A DNA stretch of 64,000 nucleotides from Prochlorococcus sp. AG-347-L20 (GTDB lineage: Bacteria > Cyanobacteriota > Cyanobacteriia > PCC-6307 > Cyanobiaceae): assembly GCA_003281225.1 (NCBI GenBank), contig QCCP01000008.1, forward strand, positions 1 to 64,000. Reading direction: 5' to 3'. The notes beneath the pieces are model-generated. The model saw nothing but the letters and a program-made list of their open reading frames with translations, was not told where the DNA came from and did not search any database. Shown here one piece after another: positions 21,182 through 30,228 of the stretch (the first letter of the stretch is position 1; each line of letters starts with the position of its first letter). A program made the position numbers and the translations under genes.

Positions 21182-22885
21182 ATGTCAAACAAATCTGATT
21201 CATTAAAAGGAAAGCTTACAGAAAATTTTTCTGAATTTTCTCAACTATCTGACTATTCTTTTATGGATTCTCTTAAAGCAGATCCTCAATCAACAAAAGA
21301 TGGGCATGATCATAAACCGCGTTCAGTATATTCGGGTCATTACGTACCAGTTGTTCCAACTGCTATTCCAGAACCAGAATATATTTCCCATAGCAACAAA
21401 CTTTTTAAGGAACTAAGGCTAAGTTCAGAACTTGCTAAAGACAAGAATTTTTGTCGTTTTTTCTCAGGTGATATTTCTGTTGCTAATTATCCAATGAGTC
21501 CTGTTGGTTGGGCAACAGGTTATGCATTATCAATTTACGGGACTGAATATACCCAGCAATGTCCCTTTGGCACTGGGAATGGTTATGGCGATGGCAGAGC
21601 AATTTCTGTTTTTGAAGGTTTATTCCATGGGAAAAGAATGGAAATGCAACTTAAAGGAGGAGGTCCAACTCCCTACTGTCGTGGAGCAGATGGTAGAGCT
21701 GTCTTAAGGTCTAGCGTACGAGAATTTCTCGCACAAGAATTAATGGATGCCTTGGGAATCCCTACCTCAAGATCTTTAACACTTTATGTCTCACGTTCAG
21801 AAATAGTTAGAAGACCGTGGTATTCCAAAGGGTCCAGATATTTTGAACCTGATATCATGATTGATAATCAAGCGGCAATTACTACGAGAGTCGCTCCATC
21901 TTTTTTACGTGTAGGCCAGATTGAACTTTTTGCAAGACGAGTTCGTAATAATGCGCATGATGAGGCCCTCAATGAACTAAAGATGATAGTTCAACATCTA
22001 ATTGATAGAAATTATAAAGATGAAATTGAACATGAGATTTCAATTGAAAGTAAAGTAATAAAACTTGCTTCTTTATACAGATCAAGACTTATCTCACTTA
22101 TAGCCAACTGGATGAGAGTTGGGTATTGCCAGGGTAATTTCAATAGTGATAATTGTGCTGCTGGAGGTTATACCTTGGATTATGGCCCCTTTGGATTCTG
22201 TGAATTATTTGATCCAAGATTTCAGCCATGGACGGGTGGAGGTGAACATTTCTCATTTTTTAACCAGCCTTCTGCAGCGGCAATCAACTTTAAAACATTC
22301 TGTTCATCTCTTAGTCCGTTACTTTCACAAAGCAAACAAGATCAAGAAAAGTTAGATCAAATCGAAAAAGACTTTTCTGAATTAATGAATAAGGAATTGA
22401 TGAAAATGTGGGCAAACAAGCTTGGTTTAGAACATTACAACGAAACTCTAATAAATGAATTTTTTAATCTCATGGTCATTTCAAAAGCAGACTATACAAT
22501 TTTGTTCCGTAAACTGTCTGAAATACCTGATAACTTAGATTCTTTAAAAGACTGTTTCTATTTACCAATTAATGACGAGCTCACTAATAGGTGGGAAGTA
22601 TGGCTTGAAAACTGGCAATCAGTCTTGAAGAAAGAGGGAAATATTAAAGCAAAATCGGCATCAATGAAATCCCTTAATCCAGTCTATACTTGGCGCGAAT
22701 GGATGGTCGTTCCCGCATATGAAGAAGCTGAAAAGGGAAATTACAAAAAAATAAAAGAGTTACAGGATGTCTTTAGCAATCCATATGTAGAACAATCCCC
22801 AGAAATAGATCAAAAATATAATCGACTAAAGCCAAGCCAGTATTTTAACTATGGAGGAGTATCTCATTACAGTTGTTCTTCATAA
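21182..22885 (+). CDS. selO: SelO/YdiU family pseudokinase (protein AMPylase)
   Basis: 567 residues from the ATG at 21182. Conserved features of SelO: GYGDGRAISVFE (about 133), the nucleotide-binding block KGGGPTPYCRGADGRAVLRSS then REFL (about 159-185), GIPTSRSLTL, and the metal site NSDNCAAGG then DYGPFGF. SelO proteins transfer AMP to Ser/Thr/Tyr of target proteins and respond to redox stress. The usual N-terminal WNLG-type start is replaced by an extended region. No partner genes nearby. Confidence 0.85.
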   Translation: MSNKSDSLKGKLTENFSEFSQLSDYSFMDSLKADPQSTKDGHDHKPRSVYSGHYVPVVPTAIPEPEYISHSNKLFKELRLSSELAKDKNFCRFFSGDISVANYPMSPVGWATGYALSIYGTEYTQQCPFGTGNGYGDGRAISVFEGLFHGKRMEMQLKGGGPTPYCRGADGRAVLRSSVREFLAQELMDALGIPTSRSLTLYVSRSEIVRRPWYSKGSRYFEPDIMIDNQAAITTRVAPSFLRVGQIELFARRVRNNAHDEALNELKMIVQHLIDRNYKDEIEHEISIESKVIKLASLYRSRLISLIANWMRVGYCQGNFNSDNCAAGGYTLDYGPFGFCELFDPRFQPWTGGGEHFSFFNQPSAAAINFKTFCSSLSPLLSQSKQDQEKLDQIEKDFSELMNKELMKMWANKLGLEHYNETLINEFFNLMVISKADYTILFRKLSEIPDNLDSLKDCFYLPINDELTNRWEVWLENWQSVLKKEGNIKAKSASMKSLNPVYTWREWMVVPAYEEAEKGNYKKIKELQDVFSNPYVEQSPEIDQKYNRLKPSQYFNYGGVSHYSCSS

Positions 22886-22927
22886 AAGTTCAATCCTCAT
22901 ACTAATAGAACAACGTTGAGAAAAATC

Positions 22928-23350
22928 TTATTTATTTATGGCCGTAGGCATTCCAACTACTGATACAACTCCCACATGAAGTATGGCCGACTTCTTTCCA
23001 ACATTTTTCACATAGTGTGGTGCCCCATTATTACTCTCTATAAATGCATCGCCTGCTTTAAAGAAATTAATTTCTTCACCCCTCACATGCTTTAATCTTC
23101 CTCTGGTGACATGAATCAACATTGGGGAAGGATGAGTATGAATTGGAGTTTTCAACCCAACTGGAATTTTTACTTTTAAGAGTCTTAATTCAGGTTTACC
23201 CTCAAGATAATTAAAATTTTTACCACTTAGTCCTTTTGAACTTTGAATAATAGGTATAACTTCAATCTTTTCTTCAGCAAGAGAAGGTTGTGGTAAAGCT
23301 AAAGTCCCAATAAAAAGGAAACAAAATGGAATAAATGTTTTTATTTTCAT
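22928..23350 (-). CDS. Periplasmic cupin-domain protein
   Basis: 140 residues. A signal peptide (KTFIPFCFLFIGTLALPQPS then LAEE, cleavage after LA) precedes a cupin barrel with metal-binding pattern: PIHTHPSPMLIHVTRGRL (two His) and GDAFIESNNGAPHYVKNVG (Gly-Asp and His). Likely binds a divalent metal in the periplasm. Small secreted cupins of this kind are often sugar- or metal-related, but the substrate is unknown. Confidence 0.75.
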   Translation of the reverse strand: MKIKTFIPFCFLFIGTLALPQPSLAEEKIEVIPIIQSSKGLSGKNFNYLEGKPELRLLKVKIPVGLKTPIHTHPSPMLIHVTRGRLKHVRGEEINFFKAGDAFIESNNGAPHYVKNVGKKSAILHVGVVSVVGMPTAINK

Positions 23351-23403
23351 TAGATATTTGAGTTTTACTAATAATAGGTAGTTTGCAAAAATAATAAACT
23401 AAT

Positions 23404-23565
23404 TTATTTTTTATATAACTTTTCTAATTGTTTAATTTCCTCTCTTAAATCCTTACCTCTCTTATTTAATTTATTATTTTTAATAACTATTGGGATAATC
23501 CACCAGGCTTGAAGACCTAAAAAGATAAATACAAGGATCAATAATTCAAAATTACCAGGTTGCAT
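23404..23565 (-). CDS. Hypothetical single-span small protein
   Basis: 53 residues: MQPGNFELLILVFIFLGLQA, WWIIPIVI, then a basic coiled-coil-like tail (LNKRGKDLREEIKQLEKLYK). The membrane helix plus amphipathic tail resembles a small membrane scaffold. Not recognised. Confidence 0.55.
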   Translation of the reverse strand: MQPGNFELLILVFIFLGLQAWWIIPIVIKNNKLNKRGKDLREEIKQLEKLYKK

Positions 23566-23638
23566 TTGATAAATAACCCTTCTTTGTTAATAACATTATT
23601 CTAAAAGTTATTAAACATTCATGAGATTTAGAATTTTT

Positions 23639-23821
23639 CTAGGCCACCTCTAATTCAATATTAAGTTCAATTCCCTTTGAAATGATTGCTTCTTTAAATT
23701 CTATAAGTTTGGAAATTATTCTTTGCTTCTCAGGATCAGTTTTGTGGATATCATCTACAACTTCCTGCATTGCAAGTGTTACTTTTTGTAGTTTGATTTC
23801 TAGATCTTCCCTGTAATTCAT
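23639..23821 (-). CDS. Hypothetical small helical protein
   Basis: 60 residues forming two amphipathic helices (LEIKLQKVTLAMQEVVDDIH and KQRIISKLIEFKEAIISKGI). No motif recognised. Read in the same direction as the preceding small membrane gene, 70 bases apart. Confidence 0.5.
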   Translation of the reverse strand: MNYREDLEIKLQKVTLAMQEVVDDIHKTDPEKQRIISKLIEFKEAIISKGIELNIELEVA

Positions 23822-23970
23822 AAGCTAAAAGAAATTATCTTATTTATTAAAAAACAAAATAATTATTAGTAAATAAGTACTTAACCTTAAAAGGATTGAC
23901 AGCAAAACAAGGAGGATATAATTTATAGTACAAACGTATTAATAGTCAACCAGCCGATTAAAGGTAAAGT

Positions 23971-24240
23971 ATGGAGCCTAAGTACTCATTTGGTTGTAGC
24001 ACTAGCAAACCAAACGGATGCCTACTAAATCCCGAAGGCAGCAGAATGATCTTTTTCGAAGAATGCAAAAATTCTCCTAAACCTAATTTAAAAATTCATA
24101 CTCATCTTTTCTACACAAATCACCTTGGAGAACCTGGAGGGTACAAATCCTCTGAAAAACTCAACATAGATTCAGCATGGGAAAAGTGGCACGAACTTCA
24201 CCAAAAAGGATGGACAGAAGTATCCCATAATTACGGATAA
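23971..24240 (+). CDS. DUF1651-like protein
   Basis: 89 residues: MEPKYSFGCSTSKPNGCLLN, EGSRMIFFEECKNSPKP, HTHLFYTNH, and the family ending AWEKWHELHQKGWTEV. A TTGACA at about 23896 with TATAAT 15 bases later may be its promoter. Third family member in this window, after 6927 and 9694. Confidence 0.6.
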   Translation: MEPKYSFGCSTSKPNGCLLNPEGSRMIFFEECKNSPKPNLKIHTHLFYTNHLGEPGGYKSSEKLNIDSAWEKWHELHQKGWTEVSHNYG

Positions 24241-24343
24241 GTGATCCTGCCAAGAAAAAGTACTTATGTTTTTATGAGCTTAAGAGTTTCCTAAAATATG
24301 GAATTCGGTATCAAAAATAAATAATCAATATTTATTGACATTT

Positions 24344-24357
24344 GTATAAGAGGAAAC
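24344..24357 (+). promoter_or_regulatory. Possible NtcA box upstream of nirA
   Basis: GTA-TAAGAGGA-AAC, one base off the GTA-N8-TAC consensus, 46 bases before the nirA start. A TTGACA hexamer overlaps just upstream. nirA is a classical NtcA target in cyanobacteria, but this site is imperfect and the -10 is not clear. Confidence 0.3.
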
Positions 24358-24403
24358 ATTAAATTGTCTAAAATCTCATAAGAATAAATGAATAAAAATT
24401 AAT

Positions 24404-25927
24404 ATGCAATATTATTTAAATGATAAAAAATTAAATAAGATTGAAAAGCAAAAGGCGGAGAAAGATGGTCTGAAAATTTTTGAAGAATTAGACGATTATG
24501 CTCTTAAAGGGTGGGAAGAGATGGATGAAGTAGATTTGCAAATGCGCTTAAAGTGGTATGGCCTTTTTTGGAGACCAAAAACTCCTGGAAGATTTATGAT
24601 GAGGCTTAGAGTTCCCAATGGAATTTTAAACTCTAATCAGTTGAGAGTAATCGCTTCAATAGTTGCTAGATACGGAGAAGACGGTTCTGCAGATATAACA
24701 ACTAGGCAAAATATTCAATTAAGGGGGGTTTTGATAAATGATCTGCCAGATATTATTAAAAGACTTAGAGAGGTTGATATTACATCCGTTCAGTCTGGAA
24801 TGGATAACCCAAGGAATGTTACTGGCAATCCACTAGCGGGAATTGATCCTGCAGAAATTATAGATACAAGAAAATATACTTCTGAATTAGAAAATTACTT
24901 AACAAATTCTGGTAATGGCAACCCCGAATTCTCGAATTTACCAAGGAAGTGGAATACTGCAGTTGCAGGAGCAAAAGATAATTTTCTTCTACACAATGAT
25001 CTTATCTTTCATCCTGTTTTTAAAAATGGAATATTAGGCTTTGGTGTCTGGGTAGGAGGAATTTTATCAGCAACTTTGAATGCTTATGCTATACCTCTAG
25101 ATGTCTGGGTAGAAGAAAAAGATATATGCAAAATAACTGGAATTATTTGTTCCCTTTGGCGAGATAATGGGGATAGATTTCTAAGAAATAAGGGAAGATT
25201 TAGATATTATTTGAACTCTATAGGTATCGAAAAATTTAGAGAACTTGTAGAAGAAAAATTTGGAACTTTATCGAACGATCCAGGCTCAATTTTCAACGAA
25301 AAACAAAGAAGTTTATTTGGTATTAATAAACAAAAACAGAATAATCTTTACTTTGCTGGATTACATGTTCCGGTAGGAAGATTATGTGTAGAAGACATAC
25401 AAGAAATTGCAAGATTAAGTGAAAAATATGGACAGAGTGAAGTAAGACTAACCGAAGATCAAAATCTAATTATTGTTGGCCTGAAAGATAATATTTTAGA
25501 AGAATTTGGTAATGAAGAAATTATTAATAAATTCAAATTAAATCCATCCCATTTTTCAGCGAGTACTGTTTCATGTACAGGGAGTAGTTATTGTAGCTTT
25601 GCTCTTGCAAATACCAAAGATATAGCAAGGAATATTTCTGAAAAATTAGATCGAGAACTTGAATTATCAGAGGAGGTTAAAATCCATTGGACAGGTTGTC
25701 CAAATAATTGTGGACAAGCTCATATGGGTGGTATTGGCATGACTGGTACAAAGGTAAAAAAAGAGGGAGGAGGAACTGAGGATGGATATAATGTCAGTAT
25801 TGGAGGAAGACAAGATCACCTGCAAACATTAGGTGAAACCGAATTTAAAAAAGTTAGTAAACATGAAATTTATAATTTAATCAAAGAAATTTTAATCAAC
25901 AAGTTTAATGCAAAGTTAAAAACCTAA
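24404..25927 (+). CDS. nirA: Ferredoxin-nitrite reductase
   Basis: 507 residues. Reduces nitrite to ammonium with six electrons from ferredoxin. Cys ligands of the 4Fe-4S/sirohaem centre are visible: SCTGSSYC at about 389-395 and TGCPNNCG at about 430-436. The two ferredoxin-like halves each carry the sulphite/nitrite reductase pattern (TTRQNIQLRG; RLTEDQNLIIVG). Normal length. Starts the rightward operon with the nirX-like gene nine bases after it. Confidence 0.95.
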   Translation: MQYYLNDKKLNKIEKQKAEKDGLKIFEELDDYALKGWEEMDEVDLQMRLKWYGLFWRPKTPGRFMMRLRVPNGILNSNQLRVIASIVARYGEDGSADITTRQNIQLRGVLINDLPDIIKRLREVDITSVQSGMDNPRNVTGNPLAGIDPAEIIDTRKYTSELENYLTNSGNGNPEFSNLPRKWNTAVAGAKDNFLLHNDLIFHPVFKNGILGFGVWVGGILSATLNAYAIPLDVWVEEKDICKITGIICSLWRDNGDRFLRNKGRFRYYLNSIGIEKFRELVEEKFGTLSNDPGSIFNEKQRSLFGINKQKQNNLYFAGLHVPVGRLCVEDIQEIARLSEKYGQSEVRLTEDQNLIIVGLKDNILEEFGNEEIINKFKLNPSHFSASTVSCTGSSYCSFALANTKDIARNISEKLDRELELSEEVKIHWTGCPNNCGQAHMGGIGMTGTKVKKEGGGTEDGYNVSIGGRQDHLQTLGETEFKKVSKHEIYNLIKEILINKFNAKLKT

Positions 25928-25936
25928 AATATATTA

Positions 25937-26665
25937 ATGAGCAAAAGTGAATCTGAAATATTAGAAGTTTTAAATGGATTAGGTTCAAAAAAATTAGATC
26001 TTGATATTCTTTTTTCCTACTATTCATTGAAATTATCTTTTGAGATTCGCAAAGTTATTTCGGAAAAAATAGGAATGCAAGAAAGAAAAGGCTATTTTTT
26101 ACTTGAAAAGATGATAAAAAAATTTGGCCTTAAAGTTGAATTTATTGAGGCCCTTAAATTAACAAATGAAAAAGATGCAAAAGATCTTTTACTAAAAAAT
26201 CTTTATCAAAATAATAAGTTAAATATTCACATAATTAATGCTTTAGAGCCCTGGGGAGGAGAAATCGAACTTACATTAATAAGAGAAATATTCGATATTT
26301 GCGAAATAGATTTTTGGATTGCAGGTCTTAATATTCTTCATTTCAAAGCTCATCAATTAACTGATCAAATATTATTATCTTTTATTGATCAAATAAAAAT
26401 TTACGATGATTTCAAAATCAACTACAAGATAATCTCTATTTTAAAAAGAAGAGAAAGCGAAATAGTTTGTAAATTACTTTATAAATATTCTTTAAATAAA
26501 GAATTAGAAATCGCTAAATATGCAATTTTTTCTTTAGGGAGCATTTGGAATGATAATAGTTTTGAACAATTATCAAAATTAGAAAATGAGATAAAAGATC
26601 CTTCTCTACTTAAATGCATAAAAAATCAAAAATTGATCTCAAATCAATTTCTAATAAATAAATAA
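25937..26665 (+). CDS. nirX: NirX-like HEAT-repeat protein of the nitrite/nitrate cluster
   Basis: 242 residues, all helical with repeating HEAT-like pairs (for example WIAGLNILHFKAHQLTDQIL and KYAIFSLGSIWNDNSFEQLS). Not an enzyme by sequence. A gene called nirX follows nirA in Prochlorococcus nitrate clusters; its position nine bases after nirA supports that name. Role unproven, perhaps assembly or partner docking. Confidence 0.65.
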   Translation: MSKSESEILEVLNGLGSKKLDLDILFSYYSLKLSFEIRKVISEKIGMQERKGYFLLEKMIKKFGLKVEFIEALKLTNEKDAKDLLLKNLYQNNKLNIHIINALEPWGGEIELTLIREIFDICEIDFWIAGLNILHFKAHQLTDQILLSFIDQIKIYDDFKINYKIISILKRRESEIVCKLLYKYSLNKELEIAKYAIFSLGSIWNDNSFEQLSKLENEIKDPSLLKCIKNQKLISNQFLINK

Positions 26666-26674
26666 ACTAGAGAA

Positions 26675-27169
26675 TTATTTTTTTAACTTATCAATGAGAT
26701 TTATTAAATTACAAGGTTTTGTATTTTGATTAAGTTGATAAGAAATTATATCTTGCCAACCTGTCATAACAGCATCCTTAGATCCTGGCAAAACGAATAA
26801 AAATTTACCATTTGCAGACCCCGCAATACACCTACTTTGTAAAGTACTAGTTCCTATCTTTTTAAATGATAAAAATCTAAAAGTCTCCCCAAAACCATCA
26901 ATCTCTTTATCTAATAAAGGTCTAATAGCTTCAGGAGTAACGTCCCTAGCTGTAATTCCTGTACCACCTGTAGTTATAATCACATCAATATTTGGATCTG
27001 AGATCCAATCGCTTGTATATTTTCTAATTAAATAAATATCATCTTTGCAAATTATCTTATCAACGACATTGTGTCCTGATCTCTCGGCCTCGTTAAGGAG
27101 ATAATTTCCACTCTCATCATTTTTTGTGTTACGAGTATCAGAAACAGTAAGCAAAGCTATAGAAACCAC
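26675..27169 (-). CDS. moaB: Molybdenum cofactor biosynthesis protein MoaB (MogA/MoaB family)
   Basis: 164 residues, a single MoCF-binding domain. Landmarks: LTVSDTRNTKNDESG at the start, TTGGTGITARDVTPEA (molybdopterin-binding loop) and LPGSKDAVMTGW. MoaB/MogA adenylates molybdopterin before Mo insertion. Converges with nirX and diverges from moaD. Confidence 0.92.
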   Translation of the reverse strand: MVSIALLTVSDTRNTKNDESGNYLLNEAERSGHNVVDKIICKDDIYLIRKYTSDWISDPNIDVIITTGGTGITARDVTPEAIRPLLDKEIDGFGETFRFLSFKKIGTSTLQSRCIAGSANGKFLFVLPGSKDAVMTGWQDIISYQLNQNTKPCNLINLIDKLKK

Positions 27170-27204
27170 TTAAAATTAAACCATTAGTTACTAGATCACT
27201 ATAG

Positions 27205-27456
27205 ATGGAAAGTGAAAAATCTAACAAAATTAAGGTGGTTTTATTATCTAGTGTCGCTGAAGATCTAGGATGGAATGAAAAATTTCTTACAATTGAAGGG
27301 TCTCAAATGAAGGTTTTTTCTGTATGGAATTTAATTAATTCTAATTTACCGCAAGATAATATTATCGTTTCTATTAATCAAGAAATTACAGATATGGATG
27401 CGATGATTAATCCGGATGATGAGGTGGCATTTATGCCAATGTTTACCGGTGGATAA
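27205..27456 (+). CDS. moaD: Molybdopterin synthase sulphur carrier subunit MoaD
   Basis: 83 residues, ubiquitin-like. Ends in MFTGG; the C-terminal Gly-Gly is thiocarboxylated to carry sulphur to precursor Z. The 3' end overlaps the moaE start. Divergent from moaB with a 35-base gap. Confidence 0.9.
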   Translation: MESEKSNKIKVVLLSSVAEDLGWNEKFLTIEGSQMKVFSVWNLINSNLPQDNIIVSINQEITDMDAMINPDDEVAFMPMFTGG

Positions 27457-27901
27457 TTTAAGAATAAAATTTAAAATCCTAGAAGAGACTTTTAACCCTT
27501 ATAAAGAATTCGAACTTTGGGAAAAGGTAAATAAAAATTCAGCAAACTCATTTTTTATTGGGAGAGTAAGGCCCTTTGATCAATTTGGAAATGATTTAAA
27601 GAAACTAGAAATTGTTCATTATAAAGGAATGACCGAAAATTATATTAAAAAATATTTAATGAAAATTTCTGAAAAACAGGATGATTTATGTATTTTTCTC
27701 TTGCACAGGATAGGTTTCATTTACCCTAACGAGCCTATTATTTTAATAGCAGTGAGTGCTAATCATAGAGGCATTGCAAATAAATATCTCCAAGAAATAC
27801 TTGAATTTACAAAATACAAAATTCCTTTTTGGAAAAAAGAATGGACTTTCAAAGGATCCTCATGGGTAAAAAAGAATACTGACTTAGGCTTTGAATTATA
27901 A
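27449..27901 (+). CDS. moaE: Molybdopterin synthase catalytic subunit MoaE
   Basis: 150 residues. Start chosen at GTG 27449, which overlaps the moaD stop by eight bases and gives the usual MoaE length. Landmarks: FFIGRVRPFD (typically F-G-VR), HRIGFIYPNEP, and the C-terminal PFWKKEWTFKGSSWV, whose Lys residues correspond to the catalytic lysines. Forms the alpha2-beta2 synthase with MoaD. Confidence 0.88.
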   Translation: MDNLRIKFKILEETFNPYKEFELWEKVNKNSANSFFIGRVRPFDQFGNDLKKLEIVHYKGMTENYIKKYLMKISEKQDDLCIFLLHRIGFIYPNEPIILIAVSANHRGIANKYLQEILEFTKYKIPFWKKEWTFKGSSWVKKNTDLGFEL

Positions 27902-29158
27902 AAAATTATTTTTTAAAAGTTGTGCCCATAATAAATTTCCTTTTTGACAAAAATCAATTTCAGAGGGTATTTCTATTAATAAATCTGAATTAGATATTGA
28001 ACTAATCTTTGATGAGGATTGTTCTTCAGAAATATCTGCAATTAATTCACCTTCTTCATTAACGATAAGTTTTCCTCTAAGCAATTCAGGTCTCCCTTTT
28101 CTTCTTTTCAAATCAGAATTCAGCTTAACCTTAATCCTAAGAGGGAATTCAATATTAGTAATTCCTTCAAGTTTCTGAAGTGCGGGCCAAACAAGTTGGA
28201 TAAAAGTAATAGCTGCTGAAGCGGGATTCCCAGGTAATCCAAAATAAGGAATTTTTTTGTTTATCAATCCAAAAGCGAAGGGTTTTCCTGGCTTTAAAAA
28301 TAGTTTCCAAAATTTAATCTCTCCTATCTCGTTAATAATATCTTTTAAAAAATCTTTTTTACCCACTGATATCCCACCAACTGAAATAACCACATCATTA
28401 AATTCAGAAATATTTCTAAGAGAATTTTTAATATTTTGATAATTATCTTTTTCTATATGAATTTCATTAATTTCAAATCCAAGATTTTTTGCGATTGATT
28501 TTATCAAAATACTATTACTTTCCCATATTTCTCCTTTTTTTCTTGCAGATCCTGATTTGATAAGTTCATCTCCAGTAATTAGTAAACCTAATTTAGAAAA
28601 TTTACTAACTTTTATAGTTTTTATCCCACAACTTGCTAATTTACTTAAAATCCCAGGTGTAATCTTTACCCCTTTCTTGATTAATATTTCACCTTTAAAT
28701 ACTTGATCATTTTTTTCTCTAATCCAAGAGTTATTAGATGATGTTTCTTTTTTAACAATATACTCATTTCCGTTTAAAAATTCTAAAGAAACTTGTTCTT
28801 GAGGTATCACAGAAAAACAATTATCTGGCACAAATGAACCTGTGCTAATAGTTACAGCTTCACCTTTTTTAAGAAGATCATTAAATGGCTTTCCGGGGAA
28901 AGACTCTCCAACAATTTTCCATTTATTCACTTTAGTTGATTCTCCTAACGCATATCCATCCATAACTGATGATCTATAACCTGGTATATCTTCCTCAGAT
29001 AAGATTTCCTCCATAGAAACTTTTCCAAGTGCTTCGTCTAAGTTGATCTCTTCCTTATGTAAAATTGCATTATTCACTATTAAAGTATCTATCTCTTCCA
29101 AGATTTTTTTAATAGCATCGTTTAAATAAAGACCCTGATTATTGATATCAATTCCCAT
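27896..29158 (-). CDS. moeA: Molybdopterin molybdenumtransferase MoeA
   Basis: 420 residues with the usual MoeA domain order. Landmarks: YRSSVMDGYALG, ITGDEL, GGISVGKKDFLKDI and GLPGNPASA, all of the MoCF-binding and interdomain regions. Inserts molybdenum into adenylated molybdopterin. Ends overlap moaE on the other strand by six bases; lies 12 bases after moaC on the same strand. Confidence 0.93.
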   Translation of the reverse strand: MGIDINNQGLYLNDAIKKILEEIDTLIVNNAILHKEEINLDEALGKVSMEEILSEEDIPGYRSSVMDGYALGESTKVNKWKIVGESFPGKPFNDLLKKGEAVTISTGSFVPDNCFSVIPQEQVSLEFLNGNEYIVKKETSSNNSWIREKNDQVFKGEILIKKGVKITPGILSKLASCGIKTIKVSKFSKLGLLITGDELIKSGSARKKGEIWESNSILIKSIAKNLGFEINEIHIEKDNYQNIKNSLRNISEFNDVVISVGGISVGKKDFLKDIINEIGEIKFWKLFLKPGKPFAFGLINKKIPYFGLPGNPASAAITFIQLVWPALQKLEGITNIEFPLRIKVKLNSDLKRRKGRPELLRGKLIVNEEGELIADISEEQSSSKISSISNSDLLIEIPSEIDFCQKGNLLWAQLLKNNFL

Positions 29159-29170
29159 TATTGTGAGTAC

Positions 29171-29650
29171 TTAACTTCTTTTTAATATTCCATTTTTACC
29201 ACCTTTTTTTTCTAAAAGGCGAATATTATCAATAGTCATAAAAGGATCTAAAGCTTTAAGCATGTCATATAGAGTGAGAAGACCAATTGAAACTGATGTA
29301 AGAGCCTCCATCTCAACACCTGTTTTAGAATGAGATTTGCAAAAAGCAATAATTTTAATTGCTTTAATTGATTCACAAATTTCAAAATCAATTGAGATTT
29401 TATTCAATGATAAATTATGACAGAGAGGAATAAGTTCTGAGGTTTTTTTTGCACCATTTATTGCAGAAAATCTAGCCGCCGCAAAAATATCACCTTTTTT
29501 AATTTTTTCATTTTTTATTTTTTCTAATATTTCTTTGTTTAAATTAATATATCCTTCTGCTAAAGCCTCTCTTTTAGTTTCTACTTTATCTGAAATATCA
29601 ACTATGTTCATTTCTCCCCTTGCATTAATATGAGTTAAAGATTTATCCAT
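29171..29650 (-). CDS. moaC: Cyclic pyranopterin monophosphate synthase MoaC
   Basis: 159 residues, full length. Landmarks: MDKSLTHINARGEMNIVDIS, IPLCHNLSLNKISIDF, and KTGVEMEALTSVSIGLLTLY with DMLKA. With MoaA it makes precursor Z from GTP. Read with moeA, 12 bases apart, as a moaC-moeA operon. Confidence 0.94.
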   Translation of the reverse strand: MDKSLTHINARGEMNIVDISDKVETKREALAEGYINLNKEILEKIKNEKIKKGDIFAAARFSAINGAKKTSELIPLCHNLSLNKISIDFEICESIKAIKIIAFCKSHSKTGVEMEALTSVSIGLLTLYDMLKALDPFMTIDNIRLLEKKGGKNGILKRS

Positions 29651-29757
29651 TTTTATTTAGCAATTTATCCAATAATACAAAAAATAAAATTTTTGATAAA
29701 GCTAATATCAATTTTTTATACTTAGCATTAATTTATTAATAAAATATCAATTTAATT

Positions 29758-30219
29758 TTGGTTAAGAGTCAATCAAATCATTATTTTAATTTCGAGGATG
29801 ATTTTATTAAAGACTTAAGATGCATTCCTCTCTGTGTAAGAAGGAAACTTGATTTAATTGGAATAAAATTAAAACTTACTCATTGGCAAGATTTTAATTT
29901 AATTGAAAAAAATAAGATAGTTGATTGGCCAGATTCAAAAAACGATCTCATTGATTTAAAAACTTTTTTAAAAGAAATTACATCTAATTCAAAATATGGA
30001 GAAGCAAAAGAAATAGAAATTTCAATTAATCAACCTTGGCAAAATAAAAATAAAGTTCCTGACCAAGTTTTAAAATCGGCACTAGCGAGGGGAATTAATA
30101 TTTCAGTTAAAAAATGGAGAAATTTAAACGAATTAGATAGATTTGCTTTTTGCAAATTAGTTAGACCAAGTCATGAACACAACAATTTGGATAGAGCATT
30201 TGATGAGATTCTGAAATAA
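29758..30219 (+). CDS. narM: Nitrate reductase associated protein (NarM-like)
   Basis: 153 residues: FNFEDDFIKDLRCIPLCVRR, KLDLIGIKLKLTHW, and a Trp- and Pro-containing C-terminus. The pattern F-FE-DF--LRCIP--VR-KLD is that of the cyanobacterial nitrate-reductase-associated proteins needed for active NarB. Starts with TTG (29758); no ATG lies in the correct place. Converges with narB. Confidence 0.75.
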   Translation: MVKSQSNHYFNFEDDFIKDLRCIPLCVRRKLDLIGIKLKLTHWQDFNLIEKNKIVDWPDSKNDLIDLKTFLKEITSNSKYGEAKEIEISINQPWQNKNKVPDQVLKSALARGINISVKKWRNLNELDRFAFCKLVRPSHEHNNLDRAFDEILK

Positions 30220-30228
30220 GATTATTGC

